Position numbers and translations under genes: made by a program. Source: Anseranas semipalmata (lineage: Eukaryota; Chordata; Aves; Anseriformes; Anseranatidae). From it: a stretch of DNA of 64,000 nt. Below, piece after piece: positions 12,201 to 24,436 of this stretch. The stretch lies in NCBI GenBank assembly GCA_013399115.1, contig VXAA01001304.1, positions 26,065 through 90,064 of the forward strand, given 5' to 3'. The notes under the pieces are model-generated. The model did no database searches and was not told where the DNA came from. It saw only the letters and a list, made by a program, of their open reading frames with translations. Numbering within the stretch: the stretch's first letter is position 1; each line of letters opens with the position of its first letter.

Positions 12201-13475
12201 GTCTCTCTCTTTCCCAGATTGCTTCCTGTGATTTAATTTCTGGTTTATAAAAGTAAAAATGTGTCAGACATAAGATCACTGGGACATTTTCAGGGTTGAT
12301 TCATCCACAGATTAAGAGATCCCACCCACAAGGATGAATCTTTTCTGTACAGAGCAGACTTTGTGGCAGCAGATAATTGGAAGTAATTAATCACACCAAA
12401 GACAAACAAACCCAGACATAAATCATTAAACTAACAAGAACATGATCTGCTTCTCTACCCCTTCCAACTCCTCATCTGCCTCCATGCTACTGTGAAGGAA
12501 GACCTTTGTCTTTCAGAGAAAATAGTGCTGTCACTGCATTTTATACCTTATAATGCCAGCAGGAGGGCTTGTTTTATTTTTTCTACTATATCCTTTTTCT
12601 TTTCCTTATGTGGCCATGATGTGACTATGCCTCTCTATAGATCTTCCACACTGAGAACACCAAACATATATAAAGAGAGCACACACTATTCAACCATCAT
12701 TAAGTATCATTTGCAATCTTGTACTTTATCAACAGTGTACTGTCCATTCAGCAAGTTTGTATGCTTGAAATACCCGTGCTGACCCCTGAGATGTGTCAGC
12801 TAGTTTGTGTAACAAACTAGTTCTGATAACATGTTTTTATTATTACTTCTTCAGTGGCTCAGCTCTCATTCACATTCATTGTACAACACAAAAGCCTTGC
12901 ATCTCTGACCTTATTCCCCATGACCTAGTTGCAATACTTTAGATTTAATGGTCTTATTGTTGAGCTGCCCTTGAAGGGATCCTAATACTTCTCCTATGGA
13001 AGTTTCCTTGAGATATGGTGTCTTATCACAGCATTTGCACTTCAAACTACTCTAGGAGGGCCTACATCACCAGCCATTTCACCAAATATGCCTTCTAACT
13101 TAAGCACAAGTTCAATTGTGTCCTTCAAGAAGGGCAGTTGTTTTAGGAAATGAGAACAGATTAGAGAAGGACAGGCAACAGACTGTTTCACCAGTTCATT
13201 CTCTTTCAGTGGATATCTCAAAAAAAGCTCTTAACCTGGCTGCTGCAGAAAGCACGCTGTAGTTAACTCATTATCAGTTGATGGGAATCCTTGAAACAGA
13301 GAAAGGATGTTACACAGCTGACTATATTCTTGTTGTATGTGAAGTGAAATAGTGAGAATTTTGACACAGATAATACCGAGAGGCATAACTAACTGGAAGA
13401 AACAGCTAGCCAAAACAGGAATCTTGTCATGTGACTGGTGTGGACTTGAAAAAGGATGGGCACAAGTGTAAATGC
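9292..13475. other. Unique DNA, no gene recognised
   Basis: About 4.2 kb with A-runs at about 9886-9898, 10188-10201 and 10322-10338. A perfect 9-bp stem with a 3-base loop lies at 12800-12820 (CTAGTTTGT/ACAAACTAG). None of the short open frames has support as a coding exon. Confidence 0.5.
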
Positions 13476-13529
13476 AAACACTGATGCATGATAATGCATC
13501 TAAACACTAAATGCATGATAAAAGTGCAT
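13476..13529. repeat. Imperfect tandem of about 26 bp rich in ATGCAT
   Basis: Two units, each starting AAACACT and containing ATGCATGATAA. It is too short and isolated to assign to a family. Confidence 0.5.
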
Positions 13530-14059
13530 TAAGTGTGCAAATGAAATAGTCAGCTACTACATATCTGCTACAGAGGATTATCCACTACTGCTGAAGAGAA
13601 CTAATCATCTTCGGACTTCTGGCTACTGGATGCTTCAAGCCCATGGAAATCTGTTTAGTCAGAAACTTTGCAGTTCTGTCCCATTTGCTTCAATTTCTGA
13701 ATAAAAGGAAAACTAAGATGTTGTTTATGGTTAACAAAAGAAGAAGACCCTGGAGAAAGAGCCAGCATATGATTTCCTTAGCTCAATACGGACTCACCAA
13801 GGCGATCAGCTCTGGTGTAGGCGCGTTCCACAGCAGATCGCAGTGTGCATGTGTTCCTGCATCAAGGAAACCCGAGCGAGCGGAGGGACCTGCCAGGAGC
13901 CAGCAGCTCTTGCAAGAGCGGCCGATGCGGCTTGGGCAGGGCCAGGAGCAGCGGTGTCCATGCCTACACGTACAGAAGCAGCCCCTAGGGAGCACGGTGA
14001 CCAGGGTGTGGGGCAGCAGTCAGGGCTTGAGGTAGGCCACTTCCTTCTGTTCTGGGAGC

Positions 14060-14132
14060 AACATGATGCAGCCTCCTACTGAAACAAAAATGGCGTCCAC
14101 CCACTGCAACTGAAACCCACCGAAACCCAAAC
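14060..14132 (+). repeat. 73-bp direct repeat, copy A (in CR1 ORF1 region)
   Basis: Identical at 71 of 73 positions to 15395-15467. It begins AACATGATGCAGCC and ends CCGAAACCCAAAC. Confidence 0.9.
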
Positions 14133-15394
14133 TGAGGGGCCACAACCTCCCCAGGCAGACGCCTATACCCAGACAGACCTCCCAAGGACCCAAATAGCAG
14201 CCCAGACCTTCAGTTGCAGGGAACTCCAGGATCTGGAAGTCCCCCTGGGGCCTGAAGGCCAGAGGTGGCTGTCATGGGTGTAAGTGTGCCCAGCTGGATG
14301 ATCTTTTTGAGCAAGTTATCATGGTGTCGCGAGAGGAGCTCGCCAAACAGCATAGCATCCAGGAACCCGAGCAAGAGATTAATGCATGGTATTGTGCGCT
14401 GACACGGGCTGAGCGACAGTCCTGCCTTAAGTCCTGTCAAGGGGAAGGTAAGCTAGCTTCCAGCCCTGAACTGGTGGACTTGACTGACTCATAAGACAAG
14501 GGAGACTGGACCCTCATCTCTGCTCGCAGCAGAAGGAGGAGTCTCTCTGCTGCCCCGAAGTGTCCCTGCACAACAGATACGATGCTCTGGGGTTGGAAAA
14601 AGGAGGGTGTGAGTAACGGTCAAGACCCAAGAAGGGACAACTGTACAAAGTGGGACCAACCAAACACCTGTATTAGAACCAGTGCCACCAAAAAAAGCAT
14701 GAAAAGTGTTAGTAATTGGAGATTCCTCACTGAGAGGCACTGAAGTACCCATTTGCAATCCGGACAATCTCTCTCGAGAGGTCTGGTGCCTGCCGGGGTC
14801 CCACATTCGCGATATCTCAAAGGGGCTACCAAGCCTGGTAAAGTCAGAGGACTACCACCCATTCCTACTTTTTCATGTAGGGTTGAATGAGGCTACAACA
14901 AGGAGACTCTGAAATATCAAAAGGGACTTTACGTCTCTTGGAAAGATGTTGAAGGGATCAGGAGTGCAGCTAGTGTTCTCCTCTGTCCTCCCGGGTGGAG
15001 ACTGGGACCCAAGAAGAAGGACACGAATGGATCAGGTGAATGATCGGCTGCATGGCTCATGCCACACTCAGGGTTTGGGGTTCAATGATCTTGGACACAC
15101 CTTTGAGTGACTGGGCATGTTGACATGGGGTGGGGCACACCTGACCGGGTAGGGCAAGAGTGTTCTGGGCAGCAAGCTGTCTGGACTTATTAGCAAAGCT
15201 TTAAACTAGATTCAGCAGGGGAAGGGGATGTACTTCTGAGTGATGGAGAACAACCAGGGACCACTAACACTTTAGAAAGCAACAGGGAAATGCCTGTGAA
15301 TTGTCCCAAAGGAATTAGGGAGGGCTCCTCTAAAAAGGTGATGTGGCCGGTAGCCTAACTGAAGTGCCTCTACACCAATGCACACAGCATGGGA

Positions 15395-15467
15395 AACATG
15401 ATGCAGCCTCCTACTGAAACAAAAATGGCGTCCACCCACTGCAACTGAAAACCACTGAAACCCAAAC
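15395..15467 (+). repeat. 73-bp direct repeat, copy B (insertion at start of CR1 ORF2)
   Basis: Second copy of the 14060-14132 sequence. It sits exactly between the ORF2 residues MGN and KQEL, where CR1 normally has no extra sequence. It is therefore an insertion or a conversion tract, not part of the standard element. Confidence 0.88.
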
Positions 15468-16210
15468 AAAAAAAGCAGGAGTTGGAAACCACAGTGCAAT
15501 TAGAAAACTGTGACCTAATTGCTATCACGGAAAAGTGGGATGAATCACACAACTGGAGCACTGGAATAGAGGGCTACAAGCTTTACAGGAGAGATAGGCA
15601 GGGAAGGAGGGGGGGGCGTGTTGCCCTCTGTGTTAAGAAATGGATAGATTGTGAAGAGTTGCCTCTGAGAAACAGCCACAAACAGGTTGAGAGCTTGTGG
15701 GTAAAAATTAAGGACTGGACCAATAAAGGAAGTTGGGGTCCACTACAGGCCACCTGATCAAGGGGAACCTGTTGGCCTGTTAACGAGGCCTTCTTGCTTC
15801 AGCTACAAGAAGCATCGCGCTCACAGGCTCTCATCCCAATGGGGGATTTCAACCACCCATATGTCTGATGGGAAAGCAACACAGCAGGCTGTAAGCAATC
15901 CAGGAGACTCCTAGAGTGCATGGACGATAACTTCCTGGTCCAGGTTTTATACAAACCAACCAGAGGAGAAGAGTTACTGGAACTGGTGATCACCAATGCC
16001 AATGAACTCACTAAAAAGGTTAAGATGGAGGCAGTCTGGGCTGTAGTGACCACGTCCTGGTTGAGTTTGTAATCTTGAGGAATATTGGCCTGGCAAACAG
16101 CAAAGTCAGGACCCTGAACTTTAGAAGAGTGAACATTCCACTGTTTAAAGAATGGATGCACTGCCAGCTGGGGTTTGACCTAGCTGATCTTTAAGGTCCT
16201 TTCATCTGGG

Positions 16211-18116
16211 AACAACTCTTTCACCTAGCTTTAAATGTTTGCAATGTAGACACCTCCATCTGAACTAGCTGCAATTAGAGTCAATGAAAAGAAATACGCA
16301 CCCTCAAGACATGAATCATCTGATCTGTTTTAGCTCTCTATTTTATGAGATGAATCACCTCTTGCCTGCTTTTCTTCAGCTACATCAACTAGATGACTTG
16401 TTCACATGTAGATGATTACCTTATAGGTATTTCTGTTTGAACAGATGTGTATCACCCTTTCTGACACAACACATCCTTTAGAGCTTTTTGATATTTTGTA
16501 TGGTCATACAGAGAAGTGAATCTTTGTAAAGGTTTTGAAAGCATACTGAGTAATAACAAGAGAAGGCTACAATGGCAACTGCTGAAAGAACAGATTAGAC
16601 CACCCTCTGTTCCTTCTGAGCACCCAAGAACAAAAGAATCTCTTAATGCAATCCTAAGCTGGTAGAATTAATGTCACATACTGGGTCACCTACCATCCCT
16701 GGGTGGAAAGGCAGAAGCAAGAGTGAATGAGGCTAGAGTATGCACCATACTCTGAATTTTGTCTTCTCCCCATGCCAAAACTGTTGCTGCTCTTTGTGTA
16801 GATGTGCCTAGACACTTCGACCATTGAATTAGCAGAAGGGACTAGACCATCCCTGCCCCAAGAGTGTTTTACCACTCCTGTATAAGGTCACCAGTGTAAT
16901 TCCTATCTGTGATGAGGAAAAGGGCCTATAGAAGAGGAAAGATCAGTGAATAAGATAAATTGGGAATATAAGGCTGAACAATGGGAGGACAGAAGAAAAT
17001 GAGCTCGTTTTTCCTGGAGAGCTAGCCAAGAGAATTTGTAATAGCAAGAAAACTGTTAGCGAAAGTAAGCAAAACAGACCAAACAAAAGACATTTAGCAG
17101 ATATATAAAAATATATGCAGGGCTGGAACGGGCAAGAATCTGTTTTTAATAGTCTCAAGAAAGAAACAGAGGTCTAAATGTAAAATACAGACTGACGGAA
17201 TGTTTACCGTATGCATTTACATTTGTAACTGAGGCATTTCTACAGGAAGCATGAGAAATCACTGCCCTCTGGTCCTCCCACCTCTTCCTTTACAGTTGTT
17301 ATTACAGGGCTGCCAGCTCTCTGGGAAAGCAAACGTTGTCCATGTATTTGTCTGAAACCCAACGCATGGGACCTTGGCTATGGGGTCATTCTACAAGTGG
17401 CTATTTTACAAGTCTGAAAAAAACACATTTTTTAGAAGGAGCTCAGTATAGTCACAGAAAATTGAGCTTCTCACTCTGAATAAGTGGGCTGTTTGGCATA
17501 TCCTGTCCAAAACAAACAAACAAACAAAACAAAACAAGAAAAAACATGAAGTACTGCTGTTGTTCTCAGAGCAAATCTTAAAGCAAAAAGTGAATTAAAG
17601 AGAAAGAACTGGGTTGTGTCTGCAAATCCTATTCCCCATTTAAACAATCCTGGGCATGGAAAAGGGCCAACTTTCCATGCTTTGAAGGGTTATATGCACA
17701 AAAATATAGAAGAGAAAATTACTAATATTAAAAATATCATGCACAAGTAAAGACAACTGTTTAGAAACAAAGAAAGAAAGAAACAAAAACAATGATAGTG
17801 GTAATCTGCAAAGAGAGGGCCATTAATTTCAAAATGTTTCCCAAATGGCTACCAGCTACATACAACACCATGAAATGTAGCCACTGTCTGGGGAACAGCC
17901 CCCAGATATGTTAGACACTCCATAGAGGAGAGAGAAGAGTGATAATTTGATTAAAGACACACTGGAAAAATGGCTGTTCCTGAAGGTCTTTACTGTTCAT
18001 GGAGAACTGGCATTGCTCTGCTATCTGATCCACATAATAATAATTAATAAATTTCACAGACCTGAGCTTAGCTATTTTGAAATATGGAAGGGACAAATAA
18101 TGACATAGACAGGTGA
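16211..18116. other. Unique DNA with an (AAAC)n microsatellite
   Basis: No gene recognised. An AAAC/AAAAC repeat lies at 17509-17537. Confidence 0.5.
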
Positions 18117-18432
18117 TCATAGAATCATAGAATGGCTTGGGTTGGAAGGGACCTTAAAGATCATCTGGTTACAAGCCCCCTGCCATGGGCAGGGATGCCA
18201 CCCACTAGACCAGGTTGCCCAGGGCCCCATCCAGCCTGGCCTTGAACACATCCAGGGATGAAGCATCCACAGCTTCTCTGGGCAACCTGTTCCAGTGCCT
18301 CACCACCCTCTGAGTAAAGAATTTCCTCCTAACATCTAATCTAAATCTCCCCTTTTTTAGTTTAAAACCATTGCCCCTTATCCTATCATTATCTACCCAA
18401 GTAAAGAGTCCCTCTCCAATGCTCTGGTGATG
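18117..18432 (-). mobile_element. CR1 LINE 3' fragment
   Basis: It starts with ATCATAGAATCATAGAATGG, the reverse complement of the CR1 3' tail, then GGTTGGAAGGGACCTTAAAG. It continues through the conserved 3' UTR into the RT C-terminus and is truncated at about 18432. It is well preserved by eye and has the same layout as the copy at 23541-23736. Confidence 0.95.
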
Positions 18433-18693
18433 CTCTGGTCTTAGACACTGGAAAGTAACAAAGTATGCACATCTTCTAACCTCCTAGTAAATGCAAAATA
18501 AGAGAAATGTAAGCTAGCATATTTTACTTTTCCTATATTTTACTTCATCTGCAACCCTCTGTGTCTTGTTCAAGAACTCTATTTTTCTGTTAATCAATTA
18601 TCGGGTTTTTGATTTTAGAAAAGTTCTTGTCTCAAGCAGCAACCAAAGTGAAGAGATTAGGCTTTTGAGAGTGCTTAGTAAACCCAGGTCTTC

Positions 18694-18848
18694 TTTCCTT
18701 TCCTTTCCTTTCCTTTCCTTTCCTTTCCTTTCCTTTCCTTTCCTTTCCTTTCCTTTCCTTTCCTTTCCTTTCCTTTCCTTTCCTTTTCTTTTCTTTTCTA
18801 TTCAATACTTTCCTTTCCTTTCCTTTCCTTTCCTTTCCTTTCCTTTCC
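18694..18848. repeat. (TTTCC)n polypyrimidine microsatellite
   Basis: About 155 bp of TTTCC units with one interruption at about 18785-18808. The Phe/Leu/Ser/Pro and Lys/Glu/Arg open frames across it are artefacts. Confidence 0.97.
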
Positions 18849-20097
18849 ACATTGATTTAAGAAAATACCAGAGCAGACATTGCCAGTGGTTACTACTAAG
18901 ATCCACAGCCATCTGAGGAGTTTTGAGAAAATTAAATCTCTAGTTCAAGGAGAAAGAAGTCACCTTCAGTAAAATATATATTATCCCCAAATTTTATAAA
19001 GTTGACAAGAATGTTTGGCTCCTACCCCACTCCCAGCTCCTGTGCTATCCGTCTCTGAAGACACAGCACAAAGGAAATACAGTTAAAAAGATCGATGACC
19101 TTTGAACACACAAGTCTCTGAGAACAAAGTTGTTTTGTTTTGTTGTCAGCAAATTTAGTATTCCATTCATGAAGCATAATTTAGCCAAGCTATTAAAATG
19201 CAACCATAGATCTCATTAATGAAAAGCTGCTAATTTAGCTTTTCTCCAATTATAGTGTAAGGTTTGGTGTAGGAAAAACAACAACAACAACAACAACTTC
19301 TGATTTCTCTAGGCTTTCCGTTGTCTGCAGTTGAAAAACAAAATGAAAGTTTTCCTCAGAAAAGTGAACACAAAAACAATTATGTTACTCTTCCCTTTTT
19401 AAATTCCCTTTTCCCTGTCTACATCCCCATCTCCCTTTATCAGGGAGGGATTATTATCAGGAATAATAAAATCCCTAAGGATAAAGGATAAGTAAACCTT
19501 ATGGAAAGTGAGATTTTGTGAAACATTCATTTGCAAAGTCATTTAGTGTTCATAACCCTTTCCTTCTAGTGATTTAAATCTGTATGGCTCGAGTCAGATC
19601 TCTCTTGGATGAGTTTTACACCTGAACAACTCCATTGGGCTTGTTTCTCCACTGCATTGCATTTTGCACAGTAATTTATACCTGAAAAAAGTGAGTGCTA
19701 GAAGTTACAGCCCTGCTTTGGGACAATTCCTCATGCACCTTGCAGAGAGGCAGGTGATTACCTGCAAGGCATAAAGCAGCAGGGAGCTGGGCCCTTCATT
19801 TTTACGGTTTTCTTACCAACATACCGCTGCACCCAAATCAGCTGCTTTGCAAGAATCATTCAGATGCAAGCTGAGAGTATACCCTGTCAAAGAGGGCAGT
19901 ATGGATATGAGCAGTATTCTACTCCCTTGTCCTATCCTATCTAGTGCAGGGATCCTAACATTGAACTTACTTCTGTAGTATTAAAGCATTTTTTCGGTAG
20001 TACATGTGAAAAAGTACTAATATCTGCAAATGGTTTTCTCTCACATGTTCTCCCTTTGGGCAAAGGAAGATGTGCTTTAGCTTTAGTATTTTTCTTT
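18849..20097. other. Unique DNA with an (AAC)n microsatellite
   Basis: An AAC repeat lies at 19275-19297. No gene recognised. Confidence 0.5.
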
Positions 20098-20160
20098 AAG
20101 AATCATAGAATCATAGGATCATCTAGGTTGGAAAAGACCTTCAAGATCATCAAGCCCAAG
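20098..20160 (-). mobile_element. Very short CR1 3' terminus
   Basis: About 60 bp: AGAATCATAGAATCATAGGA followed by GGTTGGAAAAGACCTTCAAG. This is the reverse complement of a CR1 3' end, of a subfamily different from the copies at 18.1 and 23.5 kb. Confidence 0.85.
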
Positions 20161-22770
20161 AATAACACACATGGAAAGCTAATATTCTTCTGCTTTCTGA
20201 AGACTCAGCAGGACATTGTAGCTGGCCATAGGTAGGTGCCACACTACTGTGGCTGGCTGGCTTCTGAACCTGCTGTGCTTCTGGTCATCTCAGTGCATGT
20301 TCTGAGGAGCTTGGGACTGTGTCTGAACCCACCCCTGTTAGCATAGGCAAGTGGTTTGCACTTAAAATGGAAGATAGTTGACATTCCTTGTGATCTTTAT
20401 TTACTCTGGAAATCCATTTACAGATAGAGACAAATTCCCAAGAAAGACTTCTGTTTCTAACACAAAAGAGTTTTACCATTCTTGAATTCTTTGCCTAAAG
20501 AAATCCTGTCAACCCTTGCCTTCGTGCCAGAGCCTGACTTGGTTTTTCACACTTTATGCATTGAACACTTCAAAGCAGTCAGGAGGACTCTGCATGTCAT
20601 TTGCTGTTAGCTGGTTAGGTACAGCAAGCAGGGTGCATGCCTTACCCAGTGGGTGTCTGCAGTGGGCTATATCACTTAGAGTTTCTTAACCTTCACAGCC
20701 TTCCTGCCAAATCGTCCAGCTGAAAAGCGACAAAGGTGTGAATAACCCTGACTGGTTTATCTCTGGCTAGAATGATGGAGAGAGCAAGCCCAGTTCTGCT
20801 GTCATGTACATTGGAGACTATTGTGAGTAATTCCAGACCATGATGCTACCAAGCCATAGCAAATTCCAGTAACAATCATTTCAACATATCTGTGACTCTT
20901 CAGATAACAGCTTAATTTGTTTCTAATAGGGAATGGAGCCTCAAGTTGGGATGATCTTACAGCCCATGTAAACATGAGAAGGCTGCCAAGACTGCCAGCA
21001 TAAATTCCCCAGACTGCTATCGCCTTGTGTTGAGAAAAGCTACATAAAAAAGTAAGTGATGCCTCTGCTTTCTGAAAAAGTAAGCAAAGGGTCTATTTAG
21101 TATGTATTTTCTGGGAAACTGTTTCTGAAGACAGAGGTCTGAAATCAGAGTATAAGTAATCTAAGACTGCTCTGTGTTGTATGTATCACACATCCAAGAC
21201 TCAGGAGGGAGAGCACAGAATACATCATTGCCTGTGAGATTGCAGGTTTAGGAAACAACCAGTTCACTGTGAGCACGCTCAGAGGCCTATTATCCTAGTC
21301 TCTGGTGGCTTGACTTTCAACGCAACAATTCCTCAACCACTGTAACACTTGGAAATTTAATGTGTTAATCCTCACAAGCCCTTTACATCATAGCTGAAGA
21401 TTATATCCATTAGCCAGGGAAGGAGCCTGAGGCAATGAGTGAGGGCTCTGACACAAAACTAAAATGAATTGGCCTAAGACAACATCACTACTCAGCTTTC
21501 TGCCCTACCCTTATTTCAGACATTTCCACCCCTCCTAAGACAGACAAGCTCTAACCTGGCCTATTAAGCAGTAGGATTTCCTCACTGTCCAATCAGTTCT
21601 TCCCAAATTCTTCCCTTTCCCAGACAGATGCCCCAGTCACCTCTCCTTCCACCTCCACAGCCTGCTTTGCATTTGGTTGTAAAAGTCAGCAATGGGGTCT
21701 TGAGCAAGACCTCTTTAACCTTTGTGGAGTCTCCCACTCACTCCAGTGGGTTGGAGCTCTTTTTGTCCAACTCTAGAGGCAAAATTTTAACATGAAATGT
21801 CCCAAGTAGTTGCAGAATCCCTGGAGAGGTGTCTAATTTTAAAATAATCAAGGTATTTAACTTTGGGCTCCAGTTGCCATGTAAGCACAATGGGGGCTGT
21901 TTCTGGGCCAAATTCAGAAAATCTTAAAGTATTTCAAATCCCTAGTCAAGCAAAAAAAAAATCATAATCAAAGGTAAATATATTTGCCTGACACCTCCGA
22001 GGATCTTTATCCCTGACAACATGAGAGATACATGAGAACCTAAATCTTAGAAGTTTTTTTTCTTGTCAATTTACATGCTCAGGCATCCTCGTTTATACTG
22101 TTCCCTGGGTGGATTGCACTTAACCTATATAACAAAATAGAATAGAGGAAATGTTGACCTTGTCTTCGCTCCCATAACGGCATTTTAATACCTCACAACA
22201 TTACAAATGCATCATTGATAAGTAATAAAAGATATAAAAATAGAAATTGTATTTACGGGCACTTGATTAGTTTTAATGTGAGTCGAGCATGAGTGGTGAA
22301 GTATGTGTTGCTTACCTCCTGCATAGTCCCTAACCCTCCCATGCATCCTTATGCTAAGGTGGTAGCACAGAAAAACTAAAATCCACAGTCAACAAGCAAA
22401 ACAATTACAGGAGGTACTGTGATAAACAGCCAAGGCATTTGTCAAACAAGGCATCTGTAATTGCTTAAGACAATTACAGAAGTGGAAGTATAAACACGAC
22501 AGGCAAAGGAAAATTATCACAATAAAAACTCCTAAAAGATGAAGCATGTGAGTGCATTTTGATAGTTTTGCTAAGGATGAACTGCAGGAGAAAAGTTTAT
22601 GGTTGCCCTTTTGGCCATATGTTGATGATGAGAATGACCACCCTTGCTTTTCTGGGGACTGTTCGTATCAGCAAGGAACCCCAAATCAGTTGAGATGCCA
22701 AGTTAAATTGACCACTTGACAGCCTCATAACTAAGGCTAACTGGAAAGCAGAAATGGTACTTTGTGAAAA
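20161..22770. other. Unique DNA, no gene recognised
   Basis: About 2.6 kb without recognisable repeats. An A-run lies at about 21952-21961. Confidence 0.5.
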
Positions 22771-24436
22771 ATATCAACTTCTGACATTTCTGTGTTTTCC
22801 TCAGTCCTCCTGGTAATGGGGAGAGACAGCAAGAGAAATAGGTGATCCCAGGTCATCAATGCCTGCTTCCAAGACTGGTGCCTGTGCCAGATTTTTGGGT
22901 TCTATATCATGGAAAAGTCTTTAAAATAAGAAGTCTGCTGGAGCCTCACAGGACCCACCTGTCTTGATGGGGGAAATGTTTCTTGGCCCATAACCTGGTG
23001 AAACTGATTGAGAGATTTTAAATGAGTATCGATGGGGGAGGGGGATCCTATTAGGAACACTGAGGTTAAGAGATTGCTACAGTACCATCTGAGGATGGCA
23101 AAGCTAATGGGAGCATCTGTACTGCTCCTGGGAGCACTGCGGGTTCAGGAGCACAACTGAAATACTTGTATACCAACACACACAGTATGAGGAACAAATA
23201 GGATGAACTCAAAGCTTCGGTCCTATCCCAGAGTTATGATATCATTGGTATCAGTGAGATTTGGTGGGATTAGTCCCATGACTGGAGTGCTAGGATGGGG
23301 AGCTAATAGCTATTCAGGAGGGATAGACAGGACAGGCAAGGTGGAGGTGTTGTGTTGCATGTAAGGGAGAGATTAGAGTGTACAGCCCTTGACGTTAAGG
23401 ATAACACACTAGAAAGCCTCTGGGTGATGATTAAGGGGCAAGATAGCAGATGTTGTTGTGGGTGTCTACTATTGACCACCCACCCAGAATGATGGCATGG
23501 ATGAGCTATTCTCTAGGCAATTAGGGAAAATCTCTGAATCATAGAATCATAGAATGGCCTGGGTTGAAAAGGACCTTAAAGATCATCTAGTTTCAACCCC
23601 CCTGCTCTGGGCAGGGTTGCCAACTACTAGAGCAGGCTGCCCAGTGCCACATCCAGCCTGGCCTTGAATGCCTCCAGGAATGGGGCATCCACAACCTCTC
23701 TGGGCAACCTGTTCCAGTGCCTCACCACCCTCTGAGTGAATCGGTTACACTCGATATCATTGGAGATTTCAAATTCCAAGACACAAACTGACGAGACAAG
23801 CAAGTCTGGGAAATTCCTAAAGCATGTTGAAGATAACTTCCTGTGACAAGTACTGTGTGGCCAGCAGGTTGAGGGAGGTGATTGTCCCCCTCTACTCTGC
23901 CCTTGTGAGGCCCCACTTGGAGTGCTGCATCCAGGTCTGGGGCCCTCAGCACTAGAGAGGACCTATTAGAGCGGGTACAGAGGAGGGCCACAAAGATGAT
24001 CAGAGGGCTTAAGCACCTTTCCTATGGAGAAAGACTGAGAGAGCTGGGGATGCTCAGCCTGGAGAAGAGAAGGCTTGGGGGAGATCTCATTGCAGCCTTT
24101 CAGTACTTAAAAGGGGCTTATAAAAAAGATGGAGAGCGACTTTCACTCAGGCAGATAGTGATAGGACAAGGGGAATGGTTCTAAACTAAAAGAGGGGAGA
24201 TTTAGATTAGATGTTAGGAGGAAATTCTTCACTCAGAGGGGGGTGAGGCACTGGAACAGGTTGCCCAGAGAGGCTGTGGATGCCCCATCCCTGGAAGTGT
24301 TCAAGGCCAGGTTGGATGGGGCCCTGGGCAACCTGATCTAGTGGGTGGCATCCCTGCCTATGGCAGGGGCTTGTAACCAGATGATCTTTAAGGTCCATTC
24401 CAACTCAAGCCATTCTATGATTCTATGATTCTATGA
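22771..24436 (+). mobile_element. CR1 LINE, internally deleted (ORF1 C-terminus, endonuclease, then RT C-terminus and 3' UTR), interrupted by another CR1
   Basis: The plus-strand copy begins in the ORF1 esterase C-terminus (the frame giving LLEPHRTHLS, at about 22938, carries the D/H-type block V region). It then enters ORF2 at about 23160 (LKYLYTNTHSM) with the endonuclease start SYDIIGISEIWWD. It is split by a minus-strand CR1 at 23541-23736, resumes with IIGDFKFQDTN at about 23756, and at about 23857 jumps to the RT C-terminus ([15 protein letters not shown]...). Most of the RT is missing. The 3' UTR ends in ATTCTATG units at 24410-24436. The C-terminal frame [18 protein letters not shown] at about 24027-24080 is well kept. 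Stops in the endonuclease show an inactive copy. Confidence 0.92.
23541..23736 (-). mobile_element. CR1 3' fragment nested in the CR1 endonuclease
   Basis: Minus-strand CR1 3' end starting ATAGAATCATAGAATGG and truncated after about 196 bp in the region of the RT C-terminus. TGAATC flanks it on both sides (23535-23540 and 23737-23742), consistent with a 6-bp target duplication. The host endonuclease frame continues across when it is removed. Confidence 0.92.

Larger units (their letters stand above)
13790..16210 (+). mobile_element. CR1 LINE with preserved 5' half (leader, ORF1 esterase, endonuclease), RT missing
   Basis: This plus-strand CR1 is unusual in keeping its 5' part. A GC-rich leader (about 13800-14060) is followed by a degraded ORF1. 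At 14706-14912 it encodes VIGDSSLRGTE (esterase/SGNH block I, Gly-Asp-Ser) and later FHVGLNEATT, where the family has the block III Gly-x-Asn-Asp motif; here the Asp is lost. ORF1 then degenerates to about 15350. ORF2 begins near 15360 (LYTNAHSMGN) and gives endonuclease sequence with QLENCDLIAITEKW at about 15499-15540 and GDFNHPYV at about 15844, where the family's GDFNHPD motif lies. The element then jumps near 16150-16175 straight to a CR1 3' end (GATCTTTAAGGTCCTTTC), so the whole RT is deleted. Stops and frameshifts throughout show that it is dead. Confidence 0.88.

Noticed and set aside
13643..14082. 130-codon open frame entering a GC-rich region, suggestive of a first exon
   Set aside because: The GC-rich part is the leader and ORF1 start of a CR1, whose later parts follow in order.
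18566..18916. Open frames rich in FLSFP or KGKER
   Set aside because: Pure translation of a TTTCC microsatellite.
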